Assembly: GCF_001619955.1 (NCBI RefSeq) | Contig: NZ_LQQO01000014.1 | Span: 1 to 64,000 of the forward strand | Reading direction: 5' to 3' | From: Sphingomonas hankookensis | Lineage (GTDB): Bacteria; Pseudomonadota; Alphaproteobacteria; Sphingomonadales; Sphingomonadaceae | Length of the DNA stretch: 64,000 nucleotides | Shown here: piece after piece, positions 7,134 to 15,818 of the stretch | How positions within the stretch are numbered: position 1 is the stretch's first letter | Layout: every line of letters begins with the position of its first letter | The notes under the pieces: model-generated | Seen by the model: the letters and a program-made list of their open reading frames with translations, nothing else | The model's database searches: none | What the model was told of the DNA's origin: nothing | Program-made: the position numbers and the translations under genes

Positions 7134-7241
7134 ATGATCCGTACCGAAACCCTTCGCCAGCACGTCGCCGCCCTGTTCGGTGCGCTGCTCGTCTCCACGC
7201 TGTTGCTGTCGGTCGCCGCGCCGGTCGTGCCGATCGCCTGA
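7134..7241 (+). CDS. Small 35-residue hydrophobic peptide under sigma-54 control
   Basis: A short gene reading MIRTETLRQHVAALFGAL, then a Leu/Val-rich core (LVSTLLLSVAAPVVPI), then Ala-stop. It has an AGGGAG ribosome-binding site 9 nt upstream of the ATG. The peptide has an amphipathic, positively charged start and one hydrophobic segment of about 20 residues. It could be a single-pass membrane peptide or a signal peptide with almost no mature part. It lies directly behind a near-perfect sigma-54 promoter, with no other plus-strand gene until 8951. Its stop is 2 bp from the stop of the convergent flavoprotein gene. The function is unknown. Existence as a gene is supported by promoter, ribosome-binding site and compact frame. 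Confidence 0.65.
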   Translation: MIRTETLRQHVAALFGALLVSTLLLSVAAPVVPIA

Positions 7242-7243
7242 CC

Positions 7244-8872
7244 TCAGCCTTTGGCGATCATGGCGCGGGCGACCGCTTCGGCGACCTTGATCCCGTCCAC
7301 CGCCGCCGACAGGATGCCGCCGGCATAGCCGGCGCCTTCGCCCGCCGGAAACAGGTTGGCGGTGTTGATGCTCTGGAAATCCTCCCCCCGCGTGATCCGC
7401 ACCGGGGACGAGGTGCGGGTTTCGACCCCGGTCATAACCGCATCGGGATGGTCGTAGCCCGGAATCGTCCGCCCGAACGCGACCAGTGCCTCGCGCATCG
7501 CGGTGATCGCGAATTCGGGCAGGCATTCGGACAGGTCGGTCAGTGTCACCCCAGGCCGGTAGGAGGGCAGCACGCTGCGCAGCGCGGTCGATGGCCGCCC
7601 GGCCAAAAAATCACCGATCAGCTGCGCCGGCGCACGATAATCGCCGCCGCCCGCGGCATAGGCGCGTTCCTCCAGCTGCCGCTGGAACGCGATTCCCGCC
7701 AGCGGGTGCCCCGGATAGTCGCGCGCCGGATCGATGCCGACGACGATGCCGGAATTGGCGTTGCGTTCGTTGCGCGAATATTGGCTCATGCCGTTGGTCG
7801 CGACCCGGCCCGGTTCGGACGTCGCCGCCACCACCGTGCCGCCCGGACACATGCAGAAGCTGTAGACGGTGCGCTGGTTGGCGCAATGGTGCGACAGCGT
7901 ATAGGCCGCCGCGCCCAGGTCGGGATGGCCGGCGCACGCCCCGAAGCGGGCCTGGTCGATCCAGCTTTGCGGATGCTCGATACGTACGCCGATCGAAAAC
8001 GGCTTGGGTTCGAGGAAGACCCCGCGATCGTGCAGCATGTGGAACGTGTCGCGCGCGCTGTGCCCCAGCGCCAGCACCACCGGACCGTCCGCCGCCAGCG
8101 TCTCGCCGGTCGACAGCTTCAGCCCCGTCAGCCGTCGGGTGCCGTCCGGGCGTTCCTCCAGTTCGATATCGTCGACCCGGTGCGAGAAGCGATATTCCCC
8201 GCCCAGTTCCTCGACGGTCGCGCGCATCGATTCGACCATGGTGACGAGGCGGAAGGTGCCGATATGCGGATGCGCCTCGGTCAGGATTTCCTCCGGCGCG
8301 CCGGCCTTCACGAATTCGGTCAGCACCTTGCGGCCCAGATGGCGCGGGTCCTTGATCTGGCTCCACAATTTGCCGTCGGAAAAGGTGCCGGCGCCGCCCT
8401 CGCCGAACTGCACGTTCGATTCGGGGTTCAGCTCGCTCCGCCGCCACAGGCCCCAGGTATCCTGCGTCCGCTGGCGCACAACCTTGCCGCGTTCGAGGAT
8501 GATCGGGCGGAACCCCATCTGCGCCAGGATCAGCCCGGCGAACAATCCGCACGGCCCCGCGCCGACGACGATCGGGCGCGGCCCGGCATAATCGGCGGGC
8601 ATCTTGGTCACGAAACGATAGCCGGTATCGGGCGTCGTGGCGACATTGCGGTCGCGCTTGGTGCGGTTGAGCACCTGGCCTTCGTTCCTGACCGTCACGT
8701 CGACCGAATAGACGAGCTGGATATCATCCTTGTCGCGCGCATCATGCGCCCGGCGCGCAATGGTGTAGCGAACGAGGTCGCGCGGCGTAATGCGCAACCG
8801 CTCCCGGATCGCGGCGGCCAGTGCCTCTTCGGGATGGTTGAGCGGTAGTTTCAATTCGGTGATGCGCAGCAT
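7244..8872 (-). CDS. FAD-dependent dehydrogenase (COG2509 family)
   Basis: A 542-residue cytosolic flavoprotein of the uncharacterised COG2509 family. It has an N-terminal domain of about 95 residues (MLRITELKLPLNHPEEAL onward), then an FAD dinucleotide fold with VVGAGPCGLFAGL. Next come the family-typical GEGGAGTFSDGKLWSQ segment and a C-terminal FAD-closing motif LFPAGEGAGYAGGILSAAVDG. Cys-rich SFCMCPGG in the middle is also typical. The substrate is not known for the family. The open frame runs far upstream on the minus strand, but the ATG at 8872 is the homologous start. The gene is divergent from the large MscS gene and convergent with the 35-residue peptide gene. Confidence 0.85.
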   Translation of the reverse strand: MLRITELKLPLNHPEEALAAAIRERLRITPRDLVRYTIARRAHDARDKDDIQLVYSVDVTVRNEGQVLNRTKRDRNVATTPDTGYRFVTKMPADYAGPRPIVVGAGPCGLFAGLILAQMGFRPIILERGKVVRQRTQDTWGLWRRSELNPESNVQFGEGGAGTFSDGKLWSQIKDPRHLGRKVLTEFVKAGAPEEILTEAHPHIGTFRLVTMVESMRATVEELGGEYRFSHRVDDIELEERPDGTRRLTGLKLSTGETLAADGPVVLALGHSARDTFHMLHDRGVFLEPKPFSIGVRIEHPQSWIDQARFGACAGHPDLGAAAYTLSHHCANQRTVYSFCMCPGGTVVAATSEPGRVATNGMSQYSRNERNANSGIVVGIDPARDYPGHPLAGIAFQRQLEERAYAAGGGDYRAPAQLIGDFLAGRPSTALRSVLPSYRPGVTLTDLSECLPEFAITAMREALVAFGRTIPGYDHPDAVMTGVETRTSSPVRITRGEDFQSINTANLFPAGEGAGYAGGILSAAVDGIKVAEAVARAMIAKG

Positions 8873-8950
8873 CGGGCCATTTAGCGTGGGCCGCCGCACA
8901 TCGCCATGGCCGCGATTGTCCGCGGCCGTCGATCGCGATAGCGAGGGGGC

Positions 8951-11359
8951 ATGATCGGAACGTTGCTCCGCTGCCTCCTGTCGCTGCTGCTGGCGGCGGC
9001 GAGTGTGCCCGCGCTGGCCCAGACCGTGGCCGCCCCCGACTATGGCAGCATGCTCGACCGTGCGGCCGACGAACTGGGCCGGGTCGACGGCGCGCTCGAT
9101 ACCCGGTTGGAACGCAGCGACCGCGACGAATTGCGCGCCCGGGCACAGGCGGTGCGGGCGAGCACGCTCGACACCGCGCAACAGCTGACCGGCGACATGG
9201 CACGGATCGAGGCGCGGCTGGCGCAGCTGGGTCCGGCATCGTCGGGCGAGGACCCTGCGATCCGCGACGAGCGTGCGGCACTCACCCGACAACGCACGAC
9301 GATCGATTCGGCGACGAAGCGCGCGAAACTGCTGTCGGTGGAGGCGCAGCAGCTGATCGACGAGATTCAGGAAGGGCAGGCGGCGGAGCTGAACCAGAAG
9401 CTGTTCGGGCGCGGTGCATCGCCGCTGACGCCGGCATTCTGGAGCGCGATCCTGCGGTCGATGCCGCGCGACCTGCACCGGATCGAACGCTTCGTCGCGG
9501 CCGAGGTCGCGACGATCCGCGCCGCGCCCTGGGCACAGGCTTGGCCGGCGCTGCTGGGTTTCGCCATCGCGATCCTGTTGCTGGGCCCTGCGCGGCTGGC
9601 GGCGGCACGGGTCGGGCAGCGCCTGCTGATCGAGGGTGCACCGGGGCGGCGGGTGCGGCGGTCGGCCAATGCGCTCGGCCGTATCCTCGTCGGCACGCTC
9701 GCGCCGCTGCTGGCCGCCGCCGCGCTGCTGACCGGTGCGCGCTGGGCGGGGCTGGTCGCGTCGCGCTGGGACCCGATGCTCGATCAATGGCTGGTGGCGA
9801 TCGGCTTTGCGGCCTTTTCCAGCGCGGTGCTGGGCGCGACGTTGATGCGGCGCAGCCCCAGCTGGCGGATCGCGCCGGTCAGCGATGCGGTGGCGACGCG
9901 GTTCCGGCCCTATTCCTTCGTGCTGGCGGGGTTGGCCGGCTGTGTGATCGCGCTCGATGCCGCGGACACCGCGATCGGCACCAGTCCGGCGATCCGCATA
10001 GCGACCCATTCGCTGCTGGCGCTGGCGCATATCCTGCTGATCGCCGGCAGCCTGTTCACGCTGGGCCGGATGCGGGCCGAGGCGAACGCGGCGGAGGAGG
10101 GCGCCGCCGACGCCCCGGCGCATACCGGGCTGGCGGCGATGCAGCTGTTCGCGTGGAGCATCGCCGGGGTGGCGTTGCTGGCGCTGGCGGCGGGCTATGT
10201 CGGGTTCAGCCTGTTCGTGGGGCAGATGGCGGCATGGACGCTGGTGCTGGGCGCGGCGGTCTATCTGGTGCTCGCCGCGACCGACGATGTCGCGACATCG
10301 GTGTTCGAACGGGGCAGCCGGCTGGGCGCCGCGCTGACCCGGGGCCTCGGCCTGCGCGGCGGGACGGTCGACCAGTTCGGGGTGCTGCTCTCGGGCGTGC
10401 TGCGGGTGTTGATCGCGGTCGTCGCCGTCGCCCTGTGGCTGTTGCCGTTCGGCGGCAGCGGCGTGTCCGACGCGCTGACCCGGCTGGGCGACCTTGCGCG
10501 CGGGGTGCAGATCGGCGGTGTCACCATCTCGCCCGGTGCGATCCTGCGCAGCATCGTCGTGCTGGCGATCGGGCTGGCGCTGGTGCGCGGCTTCATGCGC
10601 TGGCTGGAGGGGCGCTACCTGCCCGCCACCGACCTGGATGGCAGCGGGCGCAATTCGGTCAGCCTCGTCGCGCGCTATGTCGGTATCGCGCTGGCCGTGA
10701 TCTGGGCGCTGGCGTCGCTGGGCATCGGGGTGGAGCGGATCGCGCTGCTGCTCTCCGCGCTGTCGGTCGGCATCGGGTTCGGGTTGCAGGCGATTACCCA
10801 GAATTTCGTCTCCGGGCTGATCCTGCTCGCAGAACGCCCGATCAAGATCGGCGACCTGATCCGGGTCGGCACCGACGAGGGCGATGTGAAGCGGATCAGC
10901 GTGCGATCGACCGAGATCACGCTCGCCGATCATTCGACGCTGATCGTGCCCAATTCCGAACTCATCACCAAATCGGTGCTGAACAAGACGCTGGCCAGCC
11001 CCTTGGGGCGCATCCAGATCCAGTTCTCGGTTCCGATCAACGCCGATGCGGCGGCGGTGCAGCAGCTGGTGCTGGATGCGTTTGCACGCGAAGAGGCGGT
11101 GCTGGACGACCCCGCGCCCAGTGCGTTCATCGACGCGATCGTCAACGATCGCATCGCGTTCAACTGTTTCGCGCATGTCGAATCGCCGCGCGCCGCCTAC
11201 CGCGCGCGCAGCAACATCCTGCTCGAACTGCTCACCCGTTTCCGGGCGGAGGGGATCGAGATGGGCACGGTGCCGCAGCGCCTGGAACTGGTGACGATGC
11301 CCGGCGACCCGGTTCCCCCCTTGCCAGTCGATCCCGCCGGCGGCACGGCACGCGCATGA
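8951..11359 (+). CDS. Large mechanosensitive channel with N-terminal DUF3772 domain
   Basis: An 802-residue inner-membrane protein of the MscS superfamily, probably releasing solutes on osmotic downshock. Order: signal peptide (residues 1-23, ending ALAQ); a periplasmic helical, coiled-coil-rich DUF3772-type region up to about residue 200; about ten hydrophobic segments; then the MscS core. The core includes a pore helix rich in Gly/Ala (ALSVGIGFGLQAITQNFVSG), a beta domain with IKIGDLIRVG and a cytoplasmic C-domain. GAGGGGGC sequence just before the ATG provides the ribosome-binding site. It overlaps the following hydrolase gene by ATGA, so they are translationally coupled. Confidence 0.88.
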   Translation: MIGTLLRCLLSLLLAAASVPALAQTVAAPDYGSMLDRAADELGRVDGALDTRLERSDRDELRARAQAVRASTLDTAQQLTGDMARIEARLAQLGPASSGEDPAIRDERAALTRQRTTIDSATKRAKLLSVEAQQLIDEIQEGQAAELNQKLFGRGASPLTPAFWSAILRSMPRDLHRIERFVAAEVATIRAAPWAQAWPALLGFAIAILLLGPARLAAARVGQRLLIEGAPGRRVRRSANALGRILVGTLAPLLAAAALLTGARWAGLVASRWDPMLDQWLVAIGFAAFSSAVLGATLMRRSPSWRIAPVSDAVATRFRPYSFVLAGLAGCVIALDAADTAIGTSPAIRIATHSLLALAHILLIAGSLFTLGRMRAEANAAEEGAADAPAHTGLAAMQLFAWSIAGVALLALAAGYVGFSLFVGQMAAWTLVLGAAVYLVLAATDDVATSVFERGSRLGAALTRGLGLRGGTVDQFGVLLSGVLRVLIAVVAVALWLLPFGGSGVSDALTRLGDLARGVQIGGVTISPGAILRSIVVLAIGLALVRGFMRWLEGRYLPATDLDGSGRNSVSLVARYVGIALAVIWALASLGIGVERIALLLSALSVGIGFGLQAITQNFVSGLILLAERPIKIGDLIRVGTDEGDVKRISVRSTEITLADHSTLIVPNSELITKSVLNKTLASPLGRIQIQFSVPINADAAAVQQLVLDAFAREEAVLDDPAPSAFIDAIVNDRIAFNCFAHVESPRAAYRARSNILLELLTRFRAEGIEMGTVPQRLELVTMPGDPVPPLPVDPAGGTARA

Positions 11360-12108
11360 TCCTGCTCAGCGACGAATTTGCCGACCTGCCCTGCGCGACA
11401 GGCGGCGTGATGCGTACCCATGTCTTTCGTCCGGTGGGCGAGGGGCGGTTTCCCGGCGTAGTGCTCTATTCCGAAATCTATCAGGTGACCGCACCGATCC
11501 GCCGGCTGGCGGCGTTCATCGCGGGGCACGGCTATGTCGTCGCGGTGCCGGAAGTGTATCACGAATATGAAGCGCCCGGCACGGTGCTGGCCTATGACCA
11601 GCCGGGCACCGATCGCGGCAACGACCTGAAATTCACCAAGCCGGTCGCAGGGTTCGACGCCGATGCGACGCTGGTGATCGACTGGTTGACGCAGCATCCC
11701 GCCTGCTCGGGACGGATCGGCGTCGCGGGCGTGTGCCTTGGCGGGCACCTGGCCTATCGCGCCGCGCTCGATTCGAGGGTGCTGGCGGCGGCCTGTTTCT
11801 ACCCGACCGATATCCATTCGGGGACGCTGGGCGAAGGGCGCTCAGACGACAGCCTTTCGCGGATCGGTGAGATCGGCGCGGAGATGCTGTTCGTGTGGGG
11901 GCGGCAGGACCCGCATGTGCCCTATGCCGGAAGGCAGGCGATCCGCGACGCGCTGGAGGCGGCGGGGACGCGGTACGAATGGCATGAGGTGAATGCACAG
12001 CATGCCTTCCTGCGCGACGAGGGGCCGCGCTATGATCCGGCGCTGTTCGTGAGCACGACGGGGTGGATGCTGGCATTGTTCGCGCGGGTGCTGGGCGGGC
12101 GGGTTTGA
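11356..12108 (+). CDS. Dienelactone hydrolase family protein
   Basis: A 250-residue alpha/beta hydrolase of the dienelactone hydrolase family. The nucleophile is Cys127 in GVCLGGH, with Asp185 (GRQDPHVP) and His216 (NAQHAFL) completing the Cys-Asp-His triad. The early Glu in VVLYSEIYQV corresponds to the glutamate that interacts with the cysteine in characterised enzymes. There are no chlorocatechol pathway genes nearby, so dienelactone is unlikely to be the real substrate and a general esterase/lactonase role is more cautious. The start overlaps the upstream channel gene stop by 4 bp. The gene is followed by a palindromic repeat and then the convergent CoA-binding gene. Confidence 0.88.
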   Translation: MILLSDEFADLPCATGGVMRTHVFRPVGEGRFPGVVLYSEIYQVTAPIRRLAAFIAGHGYVVAVPEVYHEYEAPGTVLAYDQPGTDRGNDLKFTKPVAGFDADATLVIDWLTQHPACSGRIGVAGVCLGGHLAYRAALDSRVLAAACFYPTDIHSGTLGEGRSDDSLSRIGEIGAEMLFVWGRQDPHVPYAGRQAIRDALEAAGTRYEWHEVNAQHAFLRDEGPRYDPALFVSTTGWMLALFARVLGGRV

Positions 12109-12126
12109 GGTACAACCAAACCACTC

Positions 12127-12247
12127 CCGTTTGCTTCGAGCGCAGGTTCGAGCCTGTCGAGAACCGAAGTCGAGAAGGGCGTGGCCAAAGCGGCCGGGTT
12201 CTCGACGGACGCTTCTCGACAAGCTCGAAGCTGCTCGAACCGAACGG
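12127..12247. repeat. Type II 120-bp palindromic repeat, copy A
   Basis: Starts CCGTTTGCTTCGAGCGCAGG and ends with the complementary CTGCTCGAACCGAACGG. Inner pairs are TCGAGAACCGAAGTCGAGAA and TTCTCGAC...GCTTCTCGAC. Near-identical copies are at 46563-46683 and 55754-55874. It lies between convergent gene ends. Confidence 0.85.
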
Positions 12248-12257
12248 GTGGGTGCAG

Positions 12258-12680
12258 CTACCCGACCTTCCCGATCCCCAACCGCGGAATCTCGATCTTC
12301 GGGCAACGATCCATCACCACCTGCAACCCCGCAGCTTCCGCCCGCGCAGCGGCTTCCGCATTGACCACCCCCAGTTGCATCCACACCGCCTTCGCGCCCG
12401 CCGCGATCGCCGCGTCGACTGCCTCACCCGCGGCGGCCGAATTGCGGAAGATGTCGACGATGTCGATCGACTCGCCGATCTGGTCGAGGTCGCGGAACAC
12501 GAACTCGCCGTGCAGATGCTCGCCGGTGATCTGCGGATTGACCGGGATCACGCGGTAGCCGCGCTGCTGGAGATAGGCCATCACGCCATAGGATGCCCGG
12601 TCGGGCCGGTCCGACGCACCGACCAGCGCGATGGTCCGCGCCTCGGTGAGCAGGGTGCGGATGCCATCGTCGTCGAGCAT
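12258..12680 (-). CDS. CoA-binding domain protein (YccU-like)
   Basis: A 140-residue single-domain Rossmann protein of the CoA_binding_2/YccU family. The phosphate-binding loop is ALVGASDRPDRASYGV near residue 18. The conserved VIPVNPQ and WMQLGVVN segments follow. Such proteins resemble the CoA-binding half of succinyl-CoA synthetase but lack a catalytic part, and their role is unknown. It starts 1 bp after the stop of mrp on the same strand, so the two are cotranscribed. That pairing hints at a link to Fe-S cluster or acyl metabolism, which is inference only. Confidence 0.85.
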   Translation of the reverse strand: MLDDDGIRTLLTEARTIALVGASDRPDRASYGVMAYLQQRGYRVIPVNPQITGEHLHGEFVFRDLDQIGESIDIVDIFRNSAAAGEAVDAAIAAGAKAVWMQLGVVNAEAAARAEAAGLQVVMDRCPKIEIPRLGIGKVG

Positions 12681-12681
12681 G

Positions 12682-13653
12682 TCAGTTCCTCTGCAGCCAG
12701 TCGCCGACCTTGGCGGCTATCGACAGGAACGGCTCTGCTTCCGCCCCGTTCCCGGCGGCCGGCGGCGTTCCGGCGTCCGACGCGGTGCGGATGTCGATCG
12801 TCAGCGGAATGCGCCCGAGGAACGGGATGCTAAGCGTCTCGGCCTTCGCCTCCGCCCCGCCGGTCCCGAACGGATCGGACAGCCCCCCGCAATGCGGACA
12901 GCAATAGCCGGCCATATTCTCCACCAGCCCGATGATCGGCACCCCGGCCTTGGTGAACAGGTCGATCGCGCGCGTCGCGTCGATCAGCGCCAGGTCCTGC
13001 GGCGTCGACACGATCACCGCGCCGGCCGGCTTGTGCTTCTGGATCATGGTCAGCTGCACGTCGCCGGTGCCCGGCGGCATGTCGACGACCAGCGTGTCGA
13101 CCATCTCCCAATGGGCGTCGACCAACTGGGTCAGCGCGCCCGCCGCCATCGGTCCGCGCCACGCGATCGCCTGGCCCCCCGGGACCAGCTGCCCCATCGA
13201 CAAGAGCGGCACGCCGACCCCGGTCGCGACCGGGACCAGCTTCTTGTCATGCGCCTCGGCCTTGATTCCTTCGACGCCCAGCAGGCGCGGCTGCGACGGG
13301 CCGTAGATGTCGGCATCGACCATTCCGACCTTCCGGCCGCTGCGCGCCAGCGCGATGGCGAGGTTGGCCGACAGCGTCGATTTGCCGACCCCGCCCTTGC
13401 CACTGGCGACGGCAATGATCCGCTGCTGCACCCGTTCGCTGGTCTGCGCCACGCGCACGCTGGCGATGCCGGGCGCGGTCGAGGCCGCCGCCTTCACATC
13501 GGCCTCCAGCGCGTCGCGCGCCGCCGGGGGCAGGCCGGTGACGTCGAGGATGATGCTCGCCGAATCGCCGGTCACGCGGACCGTGGCGCGTCCGGCCGCG
13601 ATGGGGCCAAGCAGCGCGTCGAGCGCGGCGGCGGGGTTCGATGCGGAAGCCAT
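12682..13653 (-). CDS. mrp: Iron-sulfur cluster carrier protein Mrp/ApbC
   Basis: A cytosolic P-loop ATPase of the Mrp/NBP35 family that holds and transfers Fe-S clusters. The N-terminal MIP18/DUF59-like domain (residues about 1-85) is followed by the deviant Walker A VASGKGGVGKSTLSANLA. Switch motifs DADIYGPSQPRLLG and VDMPPGTGD follow, then the C-terminal cluster-binding pair in YCCPHCGG (CxxC). The 323-residue length is typical. I use the ATG at 13653. A very long open frame continues upstream through the antisense of hflK and is not coding. It is divergent from hflK and cotranscribed with the CoA-binding protein gene. Confidence 0.93.
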   Translation of the reverse strand: MASASNPAAALDALLGPIAAGRATVRVTGDSASIILDVTGLPPAARDALEADVKAAASTAPGIASVRVAQTSERVQQRIIAVASGKGGVGKSTLSANLAIALARSGRKVGMVDADIYGPSQPRLLGVEGIKAEAHDKKLVPVATGVGVPLLSMGQLVPGGQAIAWRGPMAAGALTQLVDAHWEMVDTLVVDMPPGTGDVQLTMIQKHKPAGAVIVSTPQDLALIDATRAIDLFTKAGVPIIGLVENMAGYCCPHCGGLSDPFGTGGAEAKAETLSIPFLGRIPLTIDIRTASDAGTPPAAGNGAEAEPFLSIAAKVGDWLQRN

Positions 13654-13767
13654 GGCGGCGATGTAGCGTTCGAACGGCGCGTTACCACTGTAAAACGCAA
13701 GGCGGCCCCCTATAAAGGATGGATGCGATGGATCATGGGGCGGCGCGCACGCGCGCAAGTGCTGGGG

Positions 13768-14859
13768 ATGAGCGACAAGGGCCCATGGGGCGGCGGAGGC
13801 GATTCCGGTAATGGATCGGGCGGCGGTGGCGGCGATGACGGCCCGCGCAATCCCTGGTCGATGCCGCCGGCGGGCAAGCGCGGCAAGATCGGCGGATCGA
13901 CCTCGCTCGACGATTTCCTGAAGCGCGCGCGCAGCGGCGGTCCGGGCGGCGGCCCGTCCTTTCCGGCGAATGCCGGCCGGCTGTGGCTGGCGGCGGTTGC
14001 CGCGCTGATCCTGGTATGGATCGCCTTCACCAGCTTCCATTCGATCGGCCCGCAGGAACGCGGCGTCGTGACGATGTTCGGCAAATATACCGGCACGCTC
14101 AATCCCGGCATCCAGTTCACGCTGCCAGCACCGATCATGCGGGTGCAGGTGGAGGACGTGCAGAACACCCGCACCGAAAGTTTCCCGGCGGGCGGTAATC
14201 AGGCGAATCTGATGCTGACCGGCGACCAGAATATCGTCGACCTCGCCTATTCGGTGCGCTGGAACATCAAGAGCCCCGAGGACTATGTCTTCGAGATCAA
14301 GAACCCGCAGGAAACCGTTCGCGCGGTGGCCGAAAGCGCGATGCGCGCGGCGGTCGCGAGCAAGAACCTGACGCAGGCGATCGGTTCGGGCCGTGGCGAG
14401 ATCGAGGCGGACGTCCAGACCCGGATGCAGACGCTGCTCGACGAATATCAGTCGGGCGTGCGCGTGCTGGGCGTCAGCATCCAGAAGGCGCAGGCCCCGG
14501 CCGAGGTCGACGACGCGTTCAAGGCGGTGACGGCGGCGCAGCAGGAGGCGCAGTCGAACCTCAACCGCTCGCGCGCCTATGCGCAGCAGGTGATCGCGCG
14601 GGCGCAAGGTGATGCGACCGAATTCGACAAGATCTACGAACAATATCGCATGGCCCCCGACGTGACGCGCCGGCGGCTCTATTACGAGACCATGGAGCAG
14701 GTGTTGAACCGCGCCGACAAGACGATCGTCCAGCCCGGCGTTCAGGCTTATCTGCCGCTGCCCGAGGTCCGTCGCCAGCAACAGGCGACCCCCGAGCCGG
14801 AGGCGCCGGCCCCGGCGCCGCAGGCCCAGTCCACGCAAGCGACGGGAGCGGCACGATGA
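13768..14859 (+). CDS. hflK: FtsH protease modulator HflK
   Basis: An inner-membrane SPFH-family protein. With HflC it forms the large periplasmic cage around the FtsH protease that tunes degradation of membrane proteins. The N-terminal about 70 cytosolic residues are rich in Gly/Pro. One transmembrane helix follows (LWLAAVAALILVWIAFTSF), then the SPFH domain starting IGPQERGVVTMFGKY and a long helix rich in Ala/Gln. The C-terminus is a Pro/Ala/Gln tail. The ATG at 13768 (MSDKGPWGGG) has CTGGGG just upstream. The gene overlaps hflC by ATGA. Confidence 0.94.
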   Translation: MSDKGPWGGGGDSGNGSGGGGGDDGPRNPWSMPPAGKRGKIGGSTSLDDFLKRARSGGPGGGPSFPANAGRLWLAAVAALILVWIAFTSFHSIGPQERGVVTMFGKYTGTLNPGIQFTLPAPIMRVQVEDVQNTRTESFPAGGNQANLMLTGDQNIVDLAYSVRWNIKSPEDYVFEIKNPQETVRAVAESAMRAAVASKNLTQAIGSGRGEIEADVQTRMQTLLDEYQSGVRVLGVSIQKAQAPAEVDDAFKAVTAAQQEAQSNLNRSRAYAQQVIARAQGDATEFDKIYEQYRMAPDVTRRRLYYETMEQVLNRADKTIVQPGVQAYLPLPEVRRQQQATPEPEAPAPAPQAQSTQATGAAR

Positions 14860-15725
14860 ACCGCGCGCTCCGCAATCCGATGACGGCGGGCATCGCGCTG
14901 CTGGTGCTGGTCATCCTGCTGTTCAGCACGATCGTGATCGTGCCGGAAACGCGCCAGGCGGTGATCCTGCGCTTCCAGCAGCCGGTCGGCATCCTCAATC
15001 CCTATCGCGCCGAACAGCCGTTCGGCCGCACCGGGGCCGGGCTGGTCGCCAAGATTCCGTTCTTCGACCGCGTGGTGTGGATCGACAAGCGGGTGCTGGA
15101 CATCGAGCTGAACAACCAGCCGGTGCTGTCGACCGACCAGCTGCGGCTCGAGGTCGACGCCTTTGCCCGGTTCCGCATCGTCGATCCGTTGCAGGCGGTG
15201 ATCTCGACCGGTTCGACCGCCAATACCGAGGAACGCGTCGCCAACCAGCTCGAACCGCTGCTGTCGTCGGCGCTGCGCGCCGAACTGGGCCGTCGTCCGT
15301 TCGCGGCGCTGCTCAGCCCGGAACGCGGCGCGGTGATGGACAATATCCAGAACGCGCTGCAGCGGACCGCTCGGCAATATGGTGCCGAAATCGTCGACGT
15401 GCGGATCAAGCATGCCGACCTGCCCGATGGCAGCCCGCTGCAATCGGCGCTGGCGCGGATGCGGTCGGCCCGCGAACAGGAAGCGGCGACGATCCAGGCA
15501 CAGGGGCAGCGCGACGCGCAGGTCGTGCGCGCCAATGCCGAGGCGGAAGCGGCACGCATCTATGCCGCCAGCTTCGGCAAGGACGCCGATTTCTACGCCT
15601 TCTGGCGGGCGATGCAGTCCTATCGCGCGACCTTTGCCGGCGCGCCGGGGCAGAGCGGAACGACGTCGATCATCCTGTCGCCGGAGAACGGCTATCTCCG
15701 CGAATTCGGTGGCCGGGAACGCTAG
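14856..15725 (+). CDS. hflC: FtsH protease modulator HflC
   Basis: Partner of HflK in the membrane HflKC complex. The 289-residue protein has one N-terminal transmembrane helix (AGIALLVLVILLFSTIVIV), then an SPFH domain (TRQAVILRFQQPVG; RIVDPLQAV; RMRSAREQEAATIQAQG). The C-terminal segment ends in the family-typical SPENGYLREFG. It is translationally coupled to hflK and followed 93 bp later by the degP-type protease, an arrangement common in alphaproteobacteria that groups envelope quality-control genes. Confidence 0.94.
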   Translation: MNRALRNPMTAGIALLVLVILLFSTIVIVPETRQAVILRFQQPVGILNPYRAEQPFGRTGAGLVAKIPFFDRVVWIDKRVLDIELNNQPVLSTDQLRLEVDAFARFRIVDPLQAVISTGSTANTEERVANQLEPLLSSALRAELGRRPFAALLSPERGAVMDNIQNALQRTARQYGAEIVDVRIKHADLPDGSPLQSALARMRSAREQEAATIQAQGQRDAQVVRANAEAEAARIYAASFGKDADFYAFWRAMQSYRATFAGAPGQSGTTSIILSPENGYLREFGGRER

Positions 15726-15818
15726 GGCGCTCCCGGACATTCAAACCGCGTTCAGCAACGTAGTGGCAGGTTCGTTCCCGAAGGGGTTGCGAGCCATATT
15801 CGAGAGGACCATCCAACC

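Noticed and set aside
8873..11176. Minus-strand open frame of 1310 codons that would extend the COG2509 flavoprotein by about 770 residues
   Set aside because: The extension is antisense to the MscS channel gene, rich in Arg/Gln/His/Asp as expected from a shadow of high-GC coding sequence, and has no family similarity. The flavoprotein begins normally at 8872.
12127..12247. tRNA-like GGTTCGAGCC sequences in the type II repeats
   Set aside because: They match only the T-loop-like core. No acceptor stem, D arm or anticodon arm can be folded around them, and all three copies have the same palindromic context.
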